Shown here piece by piece: positions 51,121-63,640 of a DNA stretch of 64,000 bases. The notes beneath the pieces were generated by a model. That model made no database searches. It was not told where the DNA came from and worked only from the letters and a program-made list of their open reading frames with translations. Source of the DNA: Balanoglossus misakiensis (Eukaryota > Hemichordata); assembly GCA_040954595.2 (NCBI GenBank), contig CM082576.2:10850001-10914000 (forward strand), read 5' to 3'. The position numbers and the translations under genes are program-made. The first letter of the stretch is position 1; every line of letters begins with the position of its first letter.

Positions 51121-53255
51121 CTCACTTGTGTAGCATTAAAACGAGGGTACTCGTTGGTTTTGTTAAGTTGTGTTTTTTTTTAATTTATTTCAAGTGTTTT
51201 ATTATTCGTATAAAAGACGGGATAATTACGTAGAAAAGCTAAAAAAGAAAACTCGGGTTTCTCACTTGCACTGAGTCGTCCACGCCATTTAGTAAATTAC
51301 GAAACACTTTCTATTTCGATAATTAAACTGCAGTCCCCCGTCTGCATCTGTGTGTACGATGTACACATGCCAATTTTGAACAGGGTAGGAGCGTTGGCGG
51401 AACTTCTCATTCCCGAGAAAAACATATTTTGGGGTTGTAAAAAAGTTTACACTTCAGGCTGACCATAAAAGAAAGTTTGTGAAATTAAGAGACCATACGG
51501 GTGCGTATGCTTGCCTTTGGCCTGAAAGCGGGTTTCGCTAGCAAAATAAAGCAATGTGGATGTTTCGCGGGTGTTCGCCCGGTCGTTGGTGTGGGGAGGA
51601 AGAATGTGGCATATGTTCAAAACTCTTCAAACTGTAACAGGTGATAGATAATGGAACGGAGTTGTCACAGAGAAGAGAACGGTGATGAAATACAAACAAC
51701 AAAACTCGCACCACAAAGAATGGCCTCGACCGGGCATGCACCATTTCTGGTTTCTACGGAGTTGGCAGGTATTCGGTCTCGTCGTGAAACACGACACGCC
51801 TCGGCGACACGACACAATGCGGTTCGATTCGCTAAATGTGATTCTGCATCGGCGCATCAGTGTGCGTTTCCACGCTCCGCGGTGCACTGCACACTGTTTG
51901 TTGTTTCAATTCTCCCGTTGCCCTGGTTACCACGCCAATCCATCTGGTTTCTCTTTTTTATTTCGCACTGCGGTCGTGTCTCCGCTTGTCAACCGCCATA
52001 CGCTCAGATAAAACCACTGCCATTATTTTACATCATCGCCGATGAATATAGAATAACGGGTAATCAGACGAGAATGATACAATATCTGACTCAATTTGGC
52101 ACGATTCTACTGAAAACATCATTTTCCTCGAGCGTAATGAAGCCATACGTATCTCACAATGTGAAGCCGGTATACGGACGACCAGTTATACCTTAATCAA
52201 GAGCACGGAAATAAAACACATGATTGTCACATTCGCGCGTTATTGAGAAAGTAATTACAATCTTGATTGTGCCACGTTCACAAAATCTGCGATGCTTGAT
52301 TTTTTTTCTAACCTGTCCTTTCTCCTGTGGTTATCCAACCAGCTCAGACTGTTTCGCTTAGCTATGTCGCCATATTGCATGCAAGCAAGGTTTCAATTTG
52401 CTCAATCATGTTGAAGGATTTGATTAATACAGGTTAAACACACAAGCTACGGAAAACCTACAATGCATGTATAAGTGTTGGCAGTTTAAATGTTCGGCCT
52501 GTTTTCAATATGATGTCTTGTACTTCGAAATTTTAAATTTGATCGGCCATTGTGAAAATTAAAACTAGTTTGTCTTTTTAAAATCTGAGACACGGTTTTG
52601 CTGACAGTATACATTAAGTATATACAGATTGTTTAATTTAATCATTCGTCGCTTATACGGGAATAAAATCAATTAGATAGAACGTTCTGTTGATATTTAG
52701 GTCTCTGCTGTTAAATATTATTTTAATAAAGAAATCTGTGATTAAAATTACGGTTGTCGTGTACCTCACAAGCTACATACACTGAAGCGAATCTTTGGGC
52801 CTTTTCTCGCTTGGAAAGGCGGGAAGTTTTACAACCAAGGGCTTCATTTCGGCACGATATATGAATCTGACTTTTCATGGCACTCGTGTGAAGTACGGAT
52901 ATAAAAATTGATACGCGCGTGTAAAATTGAATTTGTTTCCAACCAGGGCCCGACTGAACCCATTGAAGTTGGCGACGCAAATTAAAAAGCGGTCGTATCC
53001 GCAAATTCGCACTGCAATATTCGAACACAACTAAAAGCTTTTTATTTCTTTTTTGCCATGCCGATCGTTCTCTGTACATGTATTCACAAAATTTTCTTTT
53101 CAATCAAAGCGGTGTGCGCGATCCATTTCCTGCTGTGCCGTGTTAAGGTAGCTTTAACTTCTGCTCATCGGGCCTTTGAGCTGTAAACACTTACCCAGAC
53201 TCCCGTTGCCTGTCTCATCTTGACGTAATTGCCTGGGATTGTTCCTTTAGCTTTC

Positions 53256-53448
53256 TTAAAGGTATACAGTCACCTATGGAAAATTAGCTCTAGTTACCAT
53301 GGCAAATTGAGATCTAGCCAATCACAGATTTTCAGTGGGTGGCAGACGCGAAAAAAAGAGCGCCACCATATGTTCTTTAGAACGCTCAAATACGCAATTT
53401 CTGCCATATATGGGCGTATGTAAATTGGAGGTGACTGTATACCTTTAA
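53256..53448. mobile_element. 193-bp MITE with perfect 20-bp terminal inverted repeats
   Basis: The left end TTAAAGGTATACAGTCACCT and the right end AGGTGACTGTATACCTTTAA are exact reverse complements. If the outer TTAA on both sides is the target duplication, the element has the TTAA preference of piggyBac-type transposons, with 16-bp inner repeats. It has no coding capacity, so it would have moved using an enzyme encoded elsewhere. The perfect ends suggest recent insertion into globin intron 1. Confidence 0.85.
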
Positions 53449-56161
53449 TGTGTAGCGGTTAATCTAATATTCGAACAATATTTGCGCTTCGGTTCTCGGG
53501 AACTGGGCCGTACGTCTTAAATTTCACAAAACATTAAACATTAAAAAAATATCAAATCATCAAAAATTGAACTTTTTTTCACTGTGAGCAAAAGCCAGAC
53601 TCTCGGGCACGCGTGTTTTCGCCACCTCTATTTTGCGCAGGGGTTTTCCCCCCAACATTTTAATTTTTAAATTTCATCACGCAAATGATTATAGATTTCC
53701 GGGCAGCGGAAACTGAATCAACATTGATTATATTTAAACGGTTATTTTCCGGAAGAAAAAGGAATGATAAAGGCTTAAATTCTTTCTTTATTTTTTCGTC
53801 TCTTGTCGCGTTTCAATACACAACGAACGGAGCGAATTGATTCTTTTCCGTGGTTGGTGTAGCGTAAAAGTTTATGACCAATTCAATCTTCCCGATGCTT
53901 AATTCTCGAGAGTGCGAAAAAATGAAAGTTTGAGAACGTGACTTCCGGAAGTAGTTTAGTGGCGTGCCGTAAAAGGGTATGATTTCCAAGACGAATATTG
54001 GCACTTTAATACGACTGAGTCACACGGGGAGAAATGAGTTTATAAGTGCCGTAAATCACGCCTGCGTACGTGTCAATCTGCCGAGGATGGTTAAAATGAA
54101 TACCATGACAATCTCGCGAAGCTTTCAGATAGGCCTAAGTTCTAAAAGAAAAACGTTAATAACTCGTCTCGAGTTTCACATGACCCCGTGCACCGCACGA
54201 TCAGATGAACTAGCGGCGGCATAGTGACGCAGGTGTGTTTTGTCGACAAAGGGCAAATGCAACGTTAATCATTGAAACAAAACACGGCGTTTAAAATAAC
54301 GAACAGTTTGCACCATATTGACCAACAAGTCAGACATCTAAAGACGCCTTTCTAGTGATAAAATGAGGGTATTTTAGGGCGAGATACATCGTGCTTTGAG
54401 AGAAGCCAGTACATTGTGCTTTCCTATACACACCTGTTGGGTCTTTATGGACGCGGTCACAGTATTGGCATTCAGGAGAAGACGACAAGACGATCGACTA
54501 TGTAAACAAAAACCGAGGGCATCGCTTCAATCATCATACTGGTCCTTTCACACAGTCTCAATTGGTAATTTGCCCGGGAAAAAGGGTCTGATTGCACGTC
54601 GAATCTTCGCGCGCCATTTCGACACGGGTGTCGCTCGCGAAGCAATAAACTGTAGATCTCCACGCGGATGCAAATCATTCAAAATGCAATTTCGCCGTAA
54701 TTTAACAGCGTGAACAGGGCCATCTTTATATATTGCTCGCATAATTCCGACTCATATCTGAAGCTGACAATTTAGACAGGATATTGGAAAGGAGACTCGT
54801 AAATAACATCTAAGAGCAGTGACTGACTTCGCCACGGGCATTTTTTGGTGCTTTGGCGGCGCTGATTTTTAGGGGGGAAGACATTTGTGGACAACAATGG
54901 CTGTTTACAGTTACACATACACAAGCAAGGGAAGGAACACGAACGAAATTAACGAAACTGCTATAAATCTGAATTTGTACATCCGCCACAGACTGTAAAC
55001 ATTAGTCAAAGAAGCAACCTCGAGGGAGCAAGCTAAATTTCCATATTAATGCCTTTTCCAATTTAAATTGATAACTGAGTATTCTGTCATGCACGAATTC
55101 TGATAACTCTCCACGAGTTCTCTTACTAGTCGACATGTAGCTTAACGCGAATCATTGTCCGGCATGTTTTAGGCGTACATTTGGAGTAATAACCGATTGG
55201 ATGGATTGAGATGTACAAATAATTTCGACGCTGAAGGAAATAAACGCCATTTCCTGATATACGCCGACTGGTTAACTGTTTCCATGGATACAATGTAGCT
55301 TCGACGATATCGTTGTCGTTTTATCGTAGGCTTCCCAGGCAAACATGTGTGTGGCGGGGTGATTTTGAGGGGAGGCATGGTGGGGGTAAGCAAGGAGATT
55401 CCATCTCTTTGTGTCTTGGATGGAGTTCAAAATAAAAGAGACATTAACACCGGAATGGACCGGGACTACCAACTATCTTCTGTGTCTTGATTTACACCTA
55501 TTTGTAACTTGTTATCATCATCGGTTTTTACACTGTTGTAGTTTGCCCGCAAATACCACTGACCACGCTAGTGTTTTACCTGTACCTGGATATTAAACTA
55601 GTCGTTTTAACCAGTAGGATAGTATCTTGGGTAATATTCAATTTTGTTCAAATTATGTAATCATCCTCCAATAAGCCATTTGATATAATAACCAACCGAG
55701 TTTCCACATTTCTGGGCAGATTACAAAAATTGGGGAGTATAAAAATTATATTAACGGTTGTAAGGGGTTATAAATAAGAATACAGGGTACATTTTGTAGT
55801 CTGCAGTCCCCTAATGTAGTCAGTTTTAGTTGGAACATCAACACAGAGTCGAAGAGAGAAAAAACAAGGCATGTGTTCACAGCCCTCTACTATAAACTAC
55901 ATCATGCACGACTGCATAGGTTTCTTATGGTCATATAATGGCTGACAAAATGTTGACATGACCAATCAGCGTTTGCCATGACGACCACAACGTTCGAAGG
56001 GCTGTCAAGGTGACCTTGACATGCAAAAGCGTAGGTAACTCCTCCGAGGTTTAAACAAAAACCCAATGGATTATTTAACGACAGCCGGTGGTAATAAAAC
56101 CATTGTTCTCCAGCAAATGAAGCATTGCTTTGTGTCGGAGTGTCACTACTACTGATCAATT

Positions 56162-56192
56162 CCTTTAAGAATATTTGAAATATTCTTAAAGG
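56162..56192. repeat. Perfect palindrome, 15-bp arms
   Basis: The arms CCTTTAAGAATATTT and AAATATTCTTAAAGG are separated by one G. It could extrude a cruciform. A second CCTTTAAG-type end (gggcctttaaggg) lies near 56270-56283, so the palindrome may be the left edge of a roughly 100-bp foldback element. There is no run of T as in a bacterial terminator. Confidence 0.75.
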
Positions 56193-56251
56193 GGCACATG
56201 TTCTCACTCTTTGTTTCACTAAAAGGTCTATAATTGTTGATATCTATAGAA

Positions 56252-56273
56252 ATGCCCATGTCAACAAATATGG
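56252..56273. repeat. Short hairpin beside the palindrome
   Basis: gcccat and atgggc arms enclose a 10-base loop, immediately followed by cctttaaggg. It probably belongs to the same foldback element as the palindrome at 56162-56192. Confidence 0.4.
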
Positions 56274-59129
56274 GCCTTTAAGGGATTGAGCGTATAGAAG
56301 CGTATGCATGTATATCGGCAACTGTCGTGAGTGATATGTGTAAAATATCAATAGAAATCCGCGATCGGCTTATGTTATTTTTAACATTCTCTCCCCACGG
56401 GTCGAATAAATTGGATTCATTGAACATACACAGCCTTGCCAGTTTGATGGCAGGGGTTAGTCACCCTCTGGAAACGGGAAATTTGACGGATCTCATTCAC
56501 GGCAACTAAACTGTTCGTGTCTGTTTTGTTTTAAATACTCTGTCCATGCATTTATCAAAAACCAAACTAGACTGTCGGGTTATCGATTTCAATAAAAAGA
56601 AGTAATTCCCTCAGTCGCGTTCAGGGGGATTTCTGTTGCTAAGCGACAAGACATAACGCTATAGCATAATGCGGAGAATAGCGGACTGGCGCCAGAGACG
56701 TGATGTATGTAAAATGTGCATGTTTTATTTGAAAAGACGGAATAAGGTCGTGTGCCCTACAAAAACAACGCTAGTGGCAAATTGTTTCGTGGAGAGATTT
56801 TTTTACTGATTTAGACCTACTGATTTTAGACAGAAATCCATCTAACATTTTTAATGTATACCAGAAGTTACACGGTACATATCTTTTTTGGTTTGAGTCT
56901 TGACACAGCGGCTGTGCTTAATTCCCACCATTTTCAACCGTTGTTTTTTAAACAAAAACAAAAAAACACAGTCACTTGCACTGACGTGTCTGGCGGGCAT
57001 CAACTTGTATAGCTTTCCCAAGCGGTGGATGTTTTTATATAGCTAATCAAATTGTCCAAGCGGCTGAACCGATAACATCGTTACGCTTGCTTTTACTTAA
57101 TTCGAATAGGGGTTTGCTAATGAACTCGCATTGTTCCGGTCAATCGCCAGGGTTTAGTGAGTTGTGTGGGAGTACGGGTGAATCAGGCCCCGTGTTATGT
57201 CAATGAATAAGCTTACGCGGCCCTCACTCCCCACCACCGCCGCTGCTGTCCGTTCATGTGCTGCCGGGGCCCGCTGCTTTCTGATCGCTGCTGTGACACA
57301 CAGCAGCGCGGCGGGAGATCTAGACTAGTCCGGACCGCGGATATTCGCTGCCAATTTCTTCTATCGACGGGAGAAATGGGCACAATTTTGTTACTTCTGT
57401 GACGACGTAAGTTCTGGTTACGTGATCTTTCCTCGGTCACAAATCGTCAAATAAACACGGTGAAATGTTTTTCAGAGTTTTACGCACACATACCCTACAC
57501 AGCTAAGTCTTTTAAGTCAAAACCAGGAGATGCATGTATACTAACCTTCAGCTTCCGAACAAACAATTTTAATTTTTTTTTACATATTGAATACCCTGCC
57601 ATGTTCTATTCTTTTACCTTTTACAAAATCTGGCCGGTCGTCACGGCACGCCGTTATTCTTTGAGTACGTCACGCAGGAGCTTTTCTCCATATTTCTTTT
57701 CACAGATTTCCAACAAGATCGTAAATTACACCGCGCCATCTTCCGAAGTTCCCTCAAAACGCGAACGTTATGTCCTACGTTTCTAAACAATGGTAAATTT
57801 ACGATTTTCTTAAACCTATGTTACATCGGTATCATCATTCGCTTTCATGCAAATCGGTCTCTCTTTCTTGTTGTTGTGTTTTGCGACCTCCGCGATACAA
57901 TTAAGTTTGGCGGGAAACGTGGGTGAAAGCTAGATTACACCGCCGATGCCCACGGGTAAGGCTCCCGTCGATGTTTGATTTCTCTAATGCACTTTTCTAC
58001 GCCGCCAACACACAACCTTAAATATCCCCCGCGAAAACTGTAAACAGTCGGTTACAAGGCCGGCACTCTCGCACACGACCTTCAAAACCTATGCACAGCG
58101 CGAGCTATCACTTTCTCCAGTGGCGAAACTTCCTCCGCTTGCGTGACAGAACCACGCGCTGCTTTCTCAGTTGTTCCAAAGGGGTCACCACGACCTGGCG
58201 TCGTGTACTTTAACTCTGAAATATCGATCTGTCGAACCACTCCCTTGGCGGGGAAACTGAGCCGCTTTAAACGGTAAAATCGAATCGCTCCCATCAGTAT
58301 TGCCATGCCGTGTGACGTGGCGATTAGATCGCAAAAGCCTCGAGGTGTGTGTGTGTACCCTTTGTGAACTAAAAATCACAACAATTACAGTCGGAAGTCG
58401 GACTCGGATTTACCTTTAAAATTTAAAATGCTGCAGTGTCTTAACTAGTCTGTCAAAGATCGGGCTAGTTTTTTTATCGCAAGAGGCTCGGCTCTCCGAT
58501 ATGATCAAATGCGCCGAATTACTATTTAATCGAGTTCGTGCAATGAAGGCGACCAGCGACGAAATGACCGATGATATATTTGAGTGCACGTGTCTTTGAA
58601 ATGTAGTCAATGTTTCTGTGTCTCACACCGTAAGCGGGTGTCGGGGATATATGCCTGCTCTGAAAAGCGAACCGCGCAGTTTTAAGAGTGAAAGTGTATA
58701 AATTGTGTGATCTAAGCTAAGTCAAATTTCTGTGGCGTCAAACACATTGGGTTGATCGCTTTGAACAAAAAATAACAGGGCTGCCCGGTCCTGTGTTAGC
58801 AGCACTCAGGCGGTTCAAATATGTTGCTTTACAATTTGAACGTAGTCTCTCTGATGACAGGGGATAACGGCAGATGTGCCACTTTGGTTTATGGTCGATT
58901 GCGATCTGCCACCAGCTTTCCGAGGAAGCGGACGCTCTGCACAAAATCATGCTCGAGATAGTATATCGAACTTCCAACGCCACCTAATTCACCAGCTGTC
59001 CGTGGGGGTAATCAGCCCCCCCCCCAAACGTACGGTACAGCTGCGTACCACAGCTACCCAGCCGCTCAGTTTTCAGCGGTGTTTGTCTTTTACCGACGCG
59101 CAAAAAACGCAAGGAATTTGTTTTCTCAC

Positions 59130-59314
59130 CTGATCATCATATTCATCCCCACCGCTTCCAGGCTCCTCTGCACTGCTTTCCACGATTTTTCAAGGCTGAA
59201 CTTCTGCCTCGCCGTGAGCGGCAACCTGGCGTCGAGTTGCTGTGGCGGCGGCGGGTCCAGCAGAGGGTCGCATTTGGCCGGGCGATCCGACGCGGCCGAC
59301 GACGTACACCCCAT
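59130..59314 (-). CDS. Globin X-like, exon 1 (acylated N-terminus, helices A-B)
   Basis: Encodes residues 1-61 and two bases of Arg62. The start ATG (59314-59312) has a strong Kozak context (aaaaccATGG, A at -3 and G at +4). The peptide opens MGCTSSAASDRPAKCDPLLD: Gly2 and Ser6 fit N-myristoylation, and Cys3 fits palmitoylation. A proline run (PPPPQQ) follows, and then LTARQKFSLEKSWKAVQRSL and EAVGMNMMIR form helices A and B. The donor is ATCAG then GTGAGA, at position B12.2. The N-terminal extension of about 30 residues before helix A is typical of globin X and unlike hemoglobin or myoglobin. Confidence 0.94.
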
Positions 59315-60150
59315 GGTTTTTACGCAGCTACGCGACAGCCGTCGATTCGTCGGGGAACCATCACTGGTGCAGAGCCGCCGGAGTCATTTGTGGAAGGCTC
59401 CGTGAAAGGGCGATCACCGCTCTGGTGTCGACGGCAGAGAAGAGAAAATACACACAGCTGCCTGTCGTCTGATACGCTCTGGGTAAAAATTACGGCGCTC
59501 GCTCAACCGAGCTACGAGTCAATGCTAGCTATCAAACAACGAATCGCGATCGCTGTCACCATGGCAACTCTCCTCATAAATAAATGTCCCCGTGTAATGG
59601 AGCTACCGTCTCATTCATAAGTTTGAGAAAGGGCCGTGCTTGAAGTAGACTCTGAGATAGTGTTCGTGTTCTCGAGTGCGACGCAACGAAGAGGCGGTAA
59701 GAGTGATTCTAGTCGGTTTCACCTATAGTGTGTGCCATCTGTAGTCCGTTGGGGTCCTCACGGCATATTGCCATTCCATCACACGGGCGTTCGACATTCA
59801 CCGCTACCACTCGAACCTATGCAAATTGGAGCGTGGCGTGCAACCGAACTCGCGGACGATTCCAGGTGGCTACACGGTTTCAGCTGTACAATTTTCAAAC
59901 CCTTCTCAGACGGACGTCATTTTCCGTGAACCCAGTGGACGCGACTCTTCACTCAAGTGTGTTTTCCTTCTCTGTGAGTCAGCTTGGTCGGGGGACAGCT
60001 ATTCGCGCTTGTGCACACAACAGAACTCATGCACAACATGCCAACGAGAGCGGATTCATTCGTGAGATCACGAGGAAACCGGAGAAACGACACGCTCGGG
60101 CGGCGAGCGGAAGTGATGTGGTGCTTTGTGCGGTCGGAGGGGGGATAGTC
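59315..60150 (-). promoter_or_regulatory. Probable globin 5' UTR and promoter region, CpG-rich
   Basis: The 0.8 kb upstream of the globin start codon is visibly richer in CpG and GC than its surroundings. No TATA box is evident near the start. A CCAAT-type box in minus orientation (plus strand attgg) lies near 59826. The transcription start is not fixed. Plus-strand open frames here (for example 59728-60186, 152 codons) have skewed Arg/Ser/Thr content and no recognisable family, and are treated as composition artefacts. Confidence 0.4.
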
Positions 60151-63100
60151 AATGCCGGAGTTGGCTCACGCCAACAAAAGGTCTGACGCAATTTGAATTT
60201 GTATGCAGATGAGGCGATTCAGCTGGCAGAGGTGTGCGCCAACACTGGAGAGAAAGGGGGCGTTTTGTGTACAATTTAATTAAATCCGCAATCCAACCTC
60301 GATAGTGTATAGTACGCAACGTATGAGCCAATCTCCACACTGACGAGTAACCATGGAGAGGGCTGTGTTTCTCGGTTGGTTTTATAAATCATCGGTCTGT
60401 TAATAATGGGTTTGGGGATTTATTGTGGCATTAAAATTAAAATATATTTCCCTGCGGGTGAGAGAGTGGAATTATAATATTGGGTCGCCGGGTCATTCTC
60501 CTGCGCGGTTGGTTCGGATGAAAAGCTCGACTGACTAAATTTGCCGGTCGATATGATACACGTTAACACAGATGTAATGAAGCAAATACGCGTTAGCCTA
60601 GAAACACAGTTGAACTCGAATGCCGCGATGTCTTTATTTCAACACGTGCCACTCCACAGTCCTCAATATTCTGGTGTTAGCACACAGAAAATCTCACCAA
60701 GGCTCTGAGTGGAGTTCTGCATTTGTGTGTGTTTGTGTGTGTGCTGAGTATCCTCTTGTGGCTGCCACAAGAGCGCCCACACACAGGTGGCATTGAAATT
60801 ACCACCACAATCACCATCAGACAACGCAGCTGTACGAGAGATGCCACAAACGCGTAAACACACCGGTGTCACCGGAGAGCGTGATTGACAAGCACCTTGC
60901 CAGCGTTTCCATGGCAATATCAAAACGACCTGCTCCACTGTAATAAAAGGAGAATATATTTCTGCGTACTTGTGGAATTTAATGAAAAGGGCCAAGTATC
61001 GCTGTGTTCAATTAAAGTTAAAATGTTCTAGTCTCGCAAAATTTGTATAAATTTTATTACAGTTTGAACTAGCCCTTTTCAAAGATGGGGCCCAGCTTGC
61101 ATATTAGTCTGCACAACCGTGCTCTTCACTCCAAGAATTTAGCTGTAATAGAAAGATGGCGGCAATTAATCTGGTAGAGTCAGCTGACAACTACAATGTA
61201 GTCCGTAACCATTGTATAATTGGAAAGAGAAATAATTCCGCTCGAAGCCAAGAGACATTTTTCATCGCAATTTTTATTATTTAAAAAAAACTTTCATTGT
61301 TGCTTATTGTCTGTATACGCACTGTTGCTTTTTATTTCAAATCAGTTTCACAGTCGCATCGTATAACGCGGTTTTGCGTCTTTTCACAAACGGTCATACA
61401 CTACTTCCGTATGTCTGGTCAGGTGGCAACTCCCCAATGGCCTTTTCTTCATAATTGCTTAAATAGATATTATGCGCAAATTAATGATATAACGCGGATT
61501 GGCGCGAGCGTGGGATTTCGCTGTGTGGGCGATACTGGAAAACCGGGGGACAGATCTGATAATGGGGAACTTGAGATTGACGCCTTCACATATCTCCGGG
61601 AAGAAAAGGTGCGGAAGTCACGAATGCATACTGGCCTACACGTGTAAAATCTCTTTGCGTGAACGACTGATACTACCATCCAATGGACAGGGGTCACATT
61701 AGAGCCCCATGGTACGGAACTTTTTGCTTCAACTCAAAAGTCCCCCCCCCCCTCAATTAATGCAATCCAAAGCCAAGGCAAGCGTAGGTTTGGAATGTAA
61801 TTTCGAATTAATCTCGGTATCGATTCTGCTTGACAGGACGATAAATTATAGACGAAAAAACAGTTTACGAATATCAAAAATGGCGGCACTTCCGTATAAA
61901 TTAAGCTCAGAAACGTATATGATAAGGGCGGAGGCGAAAGCGTTTACAATATTAGAATAACCAAGGGCATTGAACAGACTGGAAAAAACAGGAAGTATTT
62001 ATCAAAACGACACAATCCTTAATAATAGAAAATATGGTATTGAAATAAAACAGCGCCACGAGCACTGTGCTCCAATTTGATCAGAATTGTTAACTTTCAC
62101 GTGTGACAATATCAGTCATATTTTGTATCATGCTGATTTAATGGATGTAATTTCCGACACATGTCCACAAGGGCACCGTAAGCGTCAGTTATGTACACAA
62201 TTTATGAGATAATAGATGATTATATTTAATGGAATACGTTCCTATAAGCCCCAAAACCAAAATCGAAAGCAATTGGGTGAGCGGTTTCTGAATAAAAGAT
62301 GTTTTAATTAAAATGACAAAATAGCCCAAAAGTGAACTTCTTTTTTAATGCGTTTTTCACATAATAAAGAATACCCACAAGGACACTACAACCGAGGTTT
62401 GGTGACTCTGAATTTTCTGGATAAAAATATTATATTTTTCATCAGTACAATATTCATATTTTCACAATATCTTTCGCACATTATCACGAGGACTATATGA
62501 ATATTTTAAAGAAAATCTACAACTTTCCTAGGCCAGTTCTTAGGGGGCAATAATTATTGCATGTCGTCTCCTAGATTGCGCGCCAAAAAACGCTTTAAAA
62601 GACTCGGTGAAATTTCTGACTGCGTAGTGCAGTTTTCGTGAATGCTTAGTCCAAATTATCAACGCCCTGGCGATTTGCTGCTCTATCTCGTCGTACATTG
62701 CTTTGCAATGACGACATCCTGGAAATTTCCAAAAGAGCTGGGTGCGAAAGCATGTTTTATCTGGGCCGCCGAATCGGGTGAACGAGCGATTAGTAAAGGA
62801 GTAATGACCGATGCTGTGTGAGCAGAAATTTAATATAGAGGGCCGCTGTGTTAAGTATAAGGAAATGGATCCCGGAGGGAAAGTTGGGCGAAGGGCGGAT
62901 TATGACAATGGCATCAAATCGTTGCCCAAGGCGTCGTGAATTTAGACTTTGTCATACGCCTCGCTAACGAGAGAAAGGTTGAACTTGTCTTTGTACTTTT
63001 ACTTTTAACAGTATGCCTTCGCGATGTGGGAAATATTTTTGGCAATGGCACGTACATCCACACATGTGATATACGATTAGACACGCATACGCGCGGACGC

Positions 63101-63440
63101 ACGCACACAGAGACGGAAATTTTCCATTTGACACTGATTCCATTTTCGTCATCATCTTCGTATCCTGTCATTTGTACTATCCTTTCGTCGACACTAGCAC
63201 AATACTGAATGTACTGAGTGAACTCTAGGCTTGTACTTTGTAACTCTTTCATCAACAAAGTCTGTCAGAGAGTATTTGCCCCTGTGGTAATTAACGTGAC
63301 ACAGCCTGGCAGGCAATCATCTCGTTATTACGCAAATCATCGAGTTTGTTTGCACCCAAGAGTGATCCCGCCAAATGGCACCATGTACCTGAGTCTAGAC
63401 GAACACTGAACATCTGAGCTGTCCACGCAGTACACACTGA
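60151..63440. other. Flanking DNA, no supported gene
   Basis: No exon with good borders and recognisable protein was found. It contains a (TG)n-rich stretch near 60724-60745, a poly(C) run at 61742-61752 and an AT-rich block at 62030-62520. Confidence 0.5.
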
Positions 63441-63454
63441 CTTGTCAGGTCACT

Positions 63455-63640
63455 TGTACACGTCGATGACGCCATCTCCTGTCGACCCCATCAGCATCTC
63501 TTAAGGAGAATTTCATCGTACACATTAGATTTTTGTCGCCTTCCTGCGAAATTCGCCTCCACTGTTTCCCTTTGTCCGTCCCCTGAATACCTATGTACAC
63601 CTCACAGTTTCGCCAACATTCGACGTGCGTGCAAAAACGG
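63455..63640 (-). other. Weak candidate exon at right edge
   Basis: A minus-strand open segment translating as VYIGIQGTDKGKQWRRISQE and continuing GDKNLMCTMKFSLRDADGVD, more protein-like than the surrounding frames. The possible acceptor (gaaactgtgag) lacks a good pyrimidine tract and no firm donor is seen. No family is recognised. It could be part of a gene that begins beyond the right edge, or chance. Confidence 0.15.

Larger units (their letters stand above)
31956..59129 (-). other. Globin intron 1 (about 27.2 kb, position B12.2)
   Basis: Donor GTGAGA at 59129, acceptor ttgtcaacag at 31956, phase 2. This is more than 40% of the window. No recognisable protein-coding exon, RNA gene or transposon ORF was found. 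It contains microsatellites, a 193-bp MITE (53256-53448), a perfect 15-bp-arm palindrome (56162-56192), GATA-type sites close to exon 2 (33205-33502), four TGACGTCA palindromes and several AT-rich, TAATTA-containing blocks that resemble enhancers. Several open frames of 170-187 codons inside it look random and are not called. Confidence 0.85.
31033..59314 (-). other. Gene locus: three-exon membrane-anchored globin (globin X-like), 183 residues
   Basis: The coding exons run 59314-59130, 31955-31730 and 31173-31033. They encode an N-terminal extension (1 to about 32) and then a full globin fold. Heme-pocket residues by alignment from memory of the family are CD1 Phe74, CD4 Phe77, distal E7 His94 and proximal F8 His126. 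The 32-residue gap between the two histidines equals that in neuroglobin and cytoglobin. The start MGCTSS has Gly2, Cys3 and Ser6, the pattern for N-myristoylation plus palmitoylation known from globin X proteins, so the protein probably sits on the inner face of the plasma membrane. Introns are at B12.2 (splitting an Arg codon, AG+G) and G7.0, the ancestral globin positions. Function in redox or nitrite/NO chemistry is inferred from the family. No C-terminal extension is present. Confidence 0.92.

Noticed and set aside
51651-52196. 181-codon plus-strand open frame
   Set aside because: Overlapping long frames on both strands point to a local shortage of stop codons and not to a gene. The content is not protein-like.
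59728-60186. 152-codon plus-strand frame divergent from the globin
   Set aside because: It sits in the CpG-rich globin 5' flank, where three overlapping frames are open at once, which is a composition effect. No domain or good start context.
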